DNA from: JBJFCE01 sp051888775
Lineage (GTDB): Bacteria; Bacillota; Clostridia; Lachnospirales; Lachnospiraceae
Reading direction: 5' to 3'
Assembly (NCBI GenBank): GCA_051888775.1
Contig: JBJFCE010000100.1
Location: forward strand, 1 to 28,337
DNA: 28,337 bases
Shown: piece by piece, positions 24,126-28,337 of the stretch
Numbering within the stretch: the stretch's first letter is position 1
Layout: each line of letters opens with the position of its first letter
Program-made: the position numbers and the translations under genes
The notes under the pieces: generated by a model
Database searches by the model: none
What the model was told of the DNA's origin: nothing
Seen by the model: the letters and a program-made list of their open reading frames with translations, nothing else

Positions 24126-24866
24126 TTACATGGACAATCCGCCGTCCACAGCGATCACCTGTCCCGTAATATAAGCTGCTTTGTCACTGGCAAGAAATGC
24201 CACGGTCTCTGCAATATCCTTCGGCATACCAACGCGTTTCATCGGAATCGCTGCAACAACGGCTTCCTTTGCTGCATCCGTCATGGCATCCGTCATATCG
24301 GTTGCGATAAATCCCGGCGCTACCGCATTCACGGTAATGCCCCTGCCTGCAAGCTCCTTCGCTGCGGTCTTGGTCAGTCCGATCACACCTGCTTTGGAAG
24401 CTGCGTAATTTGCCTGACCCGCATTTCCGCCAAGTCCGCTGACGCTGGACAGATTGATGATACGCCCTGCGCGCTGCTTTACGAAAGAACGGTATAATAA
24501 CTGCATCGTATTGAAGGTTCCCTTCAGATTGGTATTGATGACCGCATCGAAATCCTCCGGCTTCATCATCATCATCAGGTTATCCCTTGTAATGCCTGCA
24601 TTATTGACCAAAATATCGATCTTGCCAAACTGTGCCTGTGCTTCCTTGATCATAGCACTGCATGCTTCATAGTCCGCAACGGAGCACTGCATTGCCTGTG
24701 CATGTCTGCCCATCTCACGGATCTTTGCGACCACTTCCTCTGCCGCATCCTTGGAACCGTTATAATTGACGATCACATCCGCACCGTAGGATGCCAGTGT
24801 CAATGCGATCTCTCTGCCGATTCCGCGTCCTGCACCTGTTACAAGTGCGACCTTCCCACTTAACAT
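24126..24866 (-). CDS. fabG: 3-oxoacyl-ACP reductase (FabG)
   Basis: The 246-residue short-chain dehydrogenase reduces 3-oxoacyl-ACP with NADPH. The cofactor loop TGAGRGIG (10-17), the NNAG structural motif (88-91), catalytic Ser141, and Tyr154/Lys158 in YAASK are all present. The C terminus TGQVIAVDGGLSM is typical of FabG. It starts 27 bases after fabD and is preceded by a good AGGAGAAG site. Context within the fab cluster separates it from the many other SDR paralogues. Confidence 0.96.
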   Translation of the reverse strand: MLSGKVALVTGAGRGIGREIALTLASYGADVIVNYNGSKDAAEEVVAKIREMGRHAQAMQCSVADYEACSAMIKEAQAQFGKIDILVNNAGITRDNLMMMMKPEDFDAVINTNLKGTFNTMQLLYRSFVKQRAGRIINLSSVSGLGGNAGQANYAASKAGVIGLTKTAAKELAGRGITVNAVAPGFIATDMTDAMTDAAKEAVVAAIPMKRVGMPKDIAETVAFLASDKAAYITGQVIAVDGGLSM

Positions 24867-24893
24867 AGCTCTTCTCCTTTTCTTCTGCCCGGC

Positions 24894-25817
24894 TTATGCC
24901 TGTAACTGGGCAACAACCTGATCGAGTTCCTCGAGTTTTTCCAGATGAAGCATTCTCTTGGTCGGATCGATCTTTTTCATGAATCCGGACAACGTTCTGC
25001 CCGGTCCGATCTCTACGAAGGTGTCCACGCCGTCTGCGATCATACGCTCGATCGTCTGCTGCCATCTGACGGATGAAGATACCTGTTTCATCAAAAGTTC
25101 CTTTACCTGAGACTTGTCGGTTACATAGTCTGCCGTTACATTGGTCAGATACGGAACTGTGATATCATGAATCTCCACTGTATCTAATACCTCACCAAGC
25201 TTTTCGCCTGCACCGACTAACATCGGAGAATGGAACGGTCCGCTGACATTTAAGGTCAGACAGCGCTTTGCCCCCGCCGCTTTTAATTTCTCAGATGCTT
25301 CCGCTGCCGCTACCTCTTCTCCGGTAATGACGATCTGTCCTGGGCAGTTATAATTGGCAATGCTGATCTGTCCTTCGATTCCGGCAAGCACTTCCTCGAT
25401 CACTGCCGTATCCAGACCCAGTACGGCAACCATGGCGCCGCCGTTGGGAACCGCCTTTTGCATATAGATTCCTCTTTTACGGACAACTTTGAATGCATCC
25501 TCCATTGTCAGGACACCGCTTGCAACAAGTGCCGCATACTCCCCAAGGCTCAGCCCGGCAGTTACATCGGGCTTACAGCCCTTTTCCTCCAGCGCCTTTA
25601 GAATAGCCACCTCGGCTGCCAGCATCGCTGTCTGCGTATATTCCGTAATGTTTAACTCCTCATTTTCCGTAAAGCAAAGTTCTTCCACGTTCAGCCCGCT
25701 TGCTGCGGATGCTGCTTCAAATACATTCCGGCTTACCGGAAGTGCATCATAAAAATCCTTTGCCATCCCCACATACTGGGCACCCTGCCCGGGGAAGATA
25801 AATGCAGTCTTTCCCAT
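24894..25817 (-). CDS. fabD: Malonyl-CoA:ACP transacylase (FabD)
   Basis: The 307-residue enzyme loads malonyl groups onto acyl carrier protein. The nucleophile Ser90 is in AGLSLGEY, and His196 is in SGPFHSPML. The N-terminal FIFPGQGAQYVGM is diagnostic. It begins a second transcription unit: the upstream gap from fabK (152 bases) carries an intrinsic terminator, a TATAAT and a FabT-type palindrome. AAGGAGAAGG precedes the ATG. Confidence 0.96.
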   Translation of the reverse strand: MGKTAFIFPGQGAQYVGMAKDFYDALPVSRNVFEAASAASGLNVEELCFTENEELNITEYTQTAMLAAEVAILKALEEKGCKPDVTAGLSLGEYAALVASGVLTMEDAFKVVRKRGIYMQKAVPNGGAMVAVLGLDTAVIEEVLAGIEGQISIANYNCPGQIVITGEEVAAAEASEKLKAAGAKRCLTLNVSGPFHSPMLVGAGEKLGEVLDTVEIHDITVPYLTNVTADYVTDKSQVKELLMKQVSSSVRWQQTIERMIADGVDTFVEIGPGRTLSGFMKKIDPTKRMLHLEKLEELDQVVAQLQA

Positions 25818-25836
25818 GATTCCTTCTCCTTATTAT

Positions 25837-25857
25837 TTTGAAATTCAAAGTATTATA
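25837..25857 (-). promoter_or_regulatory. FabT-type operator and -10 element before fabD
   Basis: On the minus strand, TATAAT (25857-25852) is followed two bases later by TTTGAATTTCAAA (25849-25837), an inverted repeat TTTGA-N3-TCAAA. The arrangement is nearly identical to that before acpP. No good -35 is present 16-18 bases upstream, where the terminator stem lies, so the promoter may be weak. Confidence 0.6.
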
Positions 25858-25860
25858 GTA

Positions 25861-25892
25861 AAAAATCAGAGACCCGGCGCACCGGATCTCTG
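25861..25892 (-). terminator. Intrinsic terminator between fabK and fabD
   Basis: On the minus strand, CAGAGATCCGG (25892-25882), loop TGCG, CCGGGTCTCTG (25877-25867) form an 11-base stem with one wobble pair, followed by ATTTTTT. It lies 78 bases after fabK and just before the fabD start region, so it may end or attenuate the acpP-fabK transcript. Confidence 0.8.
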
Positions 25893-25969
25893 TCCATGTA
25901 TTGCCTGTGTTATGGGCGGTGTGTCCACCTGTTATACAAACCTGTCAATACTGCTATCGCTGTCATGAC

Positions 25970-26905
25970 TTATGCAAATCGGCTGCCCTGTAATAAGTCC
26001 TCTGCCTGTGCCATGATCTCGTTGATCATCTCCGCACAGCTTTGTTCCTTCTTTACAAGACCTGCAATCTGTCCTGCCATCATCGTACCGTTGACAACAT
26101 CTCCGTCCACAACGGCCTTTCTCAATGCGCCCAACGCAAGCTTTTCGAGTTCCTCCATGGAAGCACCCGACTGTTCCAGCTTGATATATTCTCTGGACAT
26201 CTTGTTACGGATCTGACGTACCGGATGCCCGTGGCTTCTTCCGGTGACCTCTGTATCAATATCCTTGGCAGACAGAATCTTCTGCTTATAATTCTCATGT
26301 ACGATGCTTTCCGTTGCTACGACAAAACGGGTTCCCATCTGAACCGCTTCTGCACCGAGCATCAATGCTGCCGCAAAGCCTCTGCCGTCCGCGATACCGC
26401 CCGCTGCGATTACCGGGATGTTCACTGCATCCACGACCTGCGGAACCAGTGTCATGGTCGTTGCGGAACCGATATGTCCTCCGGACTCCGTTCCTTCCGC
26501 TACGACAGCATCGGCACCTGCACGCTCCATGAGCTTTGCAAGACCGACACTTGCAACAACAGGAATGACCTTCACTCCGGCTTCTTTCCACATCGCCATA
26601 TATTTACCGGGATTACCGGCACCGGTCGTAACGACCTGAATACCCTCTTCCACGATCACCTTGGCAATGCCGTCCGCTTCCGGATTCATGAGCATGATAT
26701 TTACGCCAAAAGGTTTGTCTGTTAATTTTCTGGCTTCACGGATCTGCTCCCGTACAAACTCTGCCGGAGCACCGCCTGCGCCAATGAGTCCCAGTCCACC
26801 TGCATTTGCAACCGCAGCCGCAAGATGATAGTCTGCAACCCATGCCATACCACCCTGAATAATCGGATATTCAATTCCCAATAATTCAGTGACTCTTGTC
26901 TTCAT
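25970..26905 (-). CDS. fabK: Enoyl-ACP reductase II (FabK)
   Basis: The 311-residue FMN-dependent enzyme is of the nitronate-monooxygenase/FabK fold and performs the last reduction of each elongation cycle. IIQGGMAWVAD (15-25), the FMN-contacting VVTTGAGNPG, catalytic His144 in GTESGGHIG, and AAGGIADGRG are present. FabK organisms lack or do not rely on FabI and are typically insensitive to triclosan, which is general family knowledge. It begins 3 bases after the acpP stop codon, so the two are cotranscribed. The cluster context makes a nitronate monooxygenase unlikely. Confidence 0.95.
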   Translation of the reverse strand: MKTRVTELLGIEYPIIQGGMAWVADYHLAAAVANAGGLGLIGAGGAPAEFVREQIREARKLTDKPFGVNIMLMNPEADGIAKVIVEEGIQVVTTGAGNPGKYMAMWKEAGVKVIPVVASVGLAKLMERAGADAVVAEGTESGGHIGSATTMTLVPQVVDAVNIPVIAAGGIADGRGFAAALMLGAEAVQMGTRFVVATESIVHENYKQKILSAKDIDTEVTGRSHGHPVRQIRNKMSREYIKLEQSGASMEELEKLALGALRKAVVDGDVVNGTMMAGQIAGLVKKEQSCAEMINEIMAQAEDLLQGSRFA

Positions 26906-26908
26906 TGA

Positions 26909-27142
26909 TTAAGCCTCTACGCCCTTGCTCTTCATATATTCAATAACAGCTCCGACGGTTGTGATCTTCTCCAGATCTTCGGAAGGAATTTCTACACCGT
27001 ATTCTTCTTCAAATGCCATAACCAGCTCAAACAGGTCAAGGGAATCTGCACCCAGATCGTCCTTAAAGCTGGATTCTTCGGTGATCTCTACTCCGTCAAG
27101 ATTTAACTGCTCTGTGATGATTTCTTTTACTCTTTCTAACAT
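26909..27142 (-). CDS. acpP: Acyl carrier protein
   Basis: This small acidic protein of 77 residues has Ser34 in GADSLDLFEL, the attachment site for 4'-phosphopantetheine. It carries all intermediates of the fatty-acid cycle between the enzymes encoded downstream. Length, acidity and motif are standard. It is the first gene of the cluster, with AAGGAGAATG before the ATG and a consensus promoter with a FabT-type operator about 40 bases upstream. Confidence 0.97.
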   Translation of the reverse strand: MLERVKEIITEQLNLDGVEITEESSFKDDLGADSLDLFELVMAFEEEYGVEIPSEDLEKITTVGAVIEYMKSKGVEA

Positions 27143-27175
27143 GATTCATTCTCCTTTTATTCTTTTTTAGGATAG

Positions 27176-27216
27176 TTTGACACTCAAAGTATATTGGATG
27201 ATATACAATTTGTCAA
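27176..27216 (-). promoter_or_regulatory. acpP promoter with FabT-type operator
   Basis: On the minus strand, TTGACA (27216-27211), exactly 17 bases, TATACT (27193-27188), then TTTGAGTGTCAAA (27188-27176). The TTTGA-N3-TCAAA palindrome covers the predicted start point, an ideal place for repression. The form matches the FabT operator (TTTGATTATCAAA-like) of streptococci and lactococci. A FabT gene is not in this window. Confidence 0.8.
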
Positions 27217-27356
27217 CACATTTTCTATGATGATAAGAAGCTTATTGTATTGTTTCAGTCTCAGCGTTTTTCAAGGACCGCCGGACACACAGTCATACCA
27301 TGTCGGCAATCCTTTAGGCTGAAGCATTACAACGTATGCTTCTTCATCTGACTTTG

Positions 27357-28202
27357 TTAAGATTTTCCGAGTAAATACCCGTATACCTCTCGTTTTGTGA
27401 TCCCACGATCTTTGGCGACCTGCTTCATGGCTTCCTTGCGGTCCATGCCCTGATCCTCGTAGCGCTTCATGTGTTCCTCAATGGGCAGCTCCTGATAGCT
27501 TTCCTCAAGCTCCTTCTTCTGCTCATCAAAGCTCTTTCCTTCAATCACCAACACATATTCTCCGCGCGGCTCCTCAGCCTCATACATGGTAAGCGCGGCT
27601 TCAAGCGTGGTCGCCACTACGGTCTCAAATTTCTTGGTCAGCTCGCGGCAGATGCTGATACGTCTGTCGCCGAGTACTTCCAGAAGCTCCTTCAGGGTCT
27701 TCTTTAAATGATGTGGTGCTTCATAAATAATAATCGTTCTGCTTTCTTCCTGCAAGTCTTTTAGCACATCTTTTTTATCTTTATTGTCAGAAGGCAGAAA
27801 TCCTTCAAAGCAAAAGCGTCTGGTCGGCAGTCCCGACATGGTCAGCGCCGTGATACATGCTGCCGGACCGGGAAGGCTCGTGACACGGATTCCTTCCTTC
27901 ATACACATTGCCACCAGTACCTCTCCGGGATCGGAAATACCCGGTGTTCCGGCATCGGTGATCAGGGCAATATCCTGCCCTTCCTGCAGCTTCCGGATCA
28001 GCGTATAAGCCTTCTCCACCTTATTGTATTCATGATAGCTCGTCATCGGTGTATGGATCTCGAAATGATTGAGCAGCTTTAAGCTGTTGCGCGTATCCTC
28101 CGCAGCGATCAGATCCACCTGCTGCAAGGTCTCCAGTACGCGAAATGTCATATCCGAGAGATTCCCGATCGGTGTTGCACACAAATATAATGTTCCAGCC
28201 AT
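27357..28202 (-). CDS. rsmI: 16S rRNA (cytidine-1402 2'-O)-methyltransferase RsmI
   Basis: The 281-residue SAM-dependent methyltransferase of the tetrapyrrole-methylase fold modifies C1402 of 16S rRNA in the decoding centre. LYLCATPIGNLSDMT at the start, AAEDTRNS, LITDAGTPGISDPG (the SAM-binding loop) and LPGPAACITALTMSGLP are diagnostic. The ATG at 28202 is chosen over an upstream in-frame Met because AAGGAG lies just before it and the extension runs into the repeat element. The C-terminal region (about 225-281) carries a small helical domain common in RsmI. Upstream it is separated from the unseen neighbour by repeat copy 3. Confidence 0.95.
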   Translation of the reverse strand: MAGTLYLCATPIGNLSDMTFRVLETLQQVDLIAAEDTRNSLKLLNHFEIHTPMTSYHEYNKVEKAYTLIRKLQEGQDIALITDAGTPGISDPGEVLVAMCMKEGIRVTSLPGPAACITALTMSGLPTRRFCFEGFLPSDNKDKKDVLKDLQEESRTIIIYEAPHHLKKTLKELLEVLGDRRISICRELTKKFETVVATTLEAALTMYEAEEPRGEYVLVIEGKSFDEQKKELEESYQELPIEEHMKRYEDQGMDRKEAMKQVAKDRGITKREVYGYLLGKS

Positions 28203-28277
28203 AGGGCTCCTTTTCTGCACATGTTTGCGGGGTTGAACAGCTCTGTCAGCAGAATATGGCGGGTACTCACAGCTCTG

Positions 28278-28337
28278 CCGCGGCGGGCACGCTCTCGCTA
28301 CACTTCGTCCGTAGCGGTACATAAGGTGCCAAAATAC
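28278..28337. repeat. Palindromic intergenic repeat, copy 3 (cut by window end)
   Basis: The sequence CCGCGGCGGGCACGCTCTCG, followed by a GCTACAC...GTAGC connector and the core half GGTACATAAGGTGCC AAAATAC, runs to the last base of the window. It matches copy 1 in the same orientation with only a few substitutions. The second half of the palindrome is presumably beyond the window. Confidence 0.85.

Overview
The window looks like chromosome from an anaerobic Firmicute of the Clostridia, most likely family Lachnospiraceae. This rests on the gene content (a FabK-type fatty-acid cluster, rubrerythrin with a rubredoxin tail, a SigV/RsiV pair, Gram-positive lipoprotein transport adaptors), strong AGGAG-type ribosome binding sites and moderate GC. 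It is an inference from protein families; no rRNA or other phylogenetic marker is present.

Layout. 1-313: mostly non-coding, with a decayed fragment of an amino-acid ABC transporter ATPase on the minus strand. 314-1807: a polytopic membrane protein. 1891-3561 (-): a methyl-accepting chemotaxis protein, sharing a bidirectional terminator with it. 3858-11565 (-): a five-gene operon with overlapping ends encoding two lipoprotein membrane-fusion adaptors (the second a tandem double adaptor), one large FtsX-type permease and two ATPases. The distal ATPase ends in an AbrB-like segment and is interrupted by a 100-N scaffold gap. 11846-13349 (+): a sigma-70-like regulator that appears broken into two pieces. 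13625-15144 (-): an ECF sigma factor and its RsiV-like membrane anti-sigma factor. 15380-16670 (+): two small membrane proteins (DUF6512-like and YetF/DUF421-like). 16733-18302 (-): rubrerythrin and a membrane-anchored alpha/beta hydrolase, the latter divergent from a TetR regulator (18464-19000, +). 18992-20870 (-): a GNAT acetyltransferase followed by an unusual GNAT/GNAT/alkyltransferase-like fusion.

21155-27142 (-): a type II fatty-acid synthesis cluster in the order acpP, fabK, fabD, fabG, fabF, fabZ, fabH, covering malonyl loading, initiation, elongation, ketoreduction, dehydration and enoyl reduction. No acetyl-CoA carboxylase genes and no regulator gene are present. The acpP promoter and a second start region before fabD each carry a TTTGA-N3-TCAAA palindrome of the FabT type, and a terminator separates fabK from fabD. 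27357-28202 (-): rsmI.

The most interesting unexplained structure is an intergenic repeat family with three copies here (13458-13614, 22638-22780, and 28278 to the window end). Each has a conserved near-palindromic core with the loop AAAATAC. Around the core the two complete copies carry long outer stems whose sequence differs between copies but is self-complementary within each copy.
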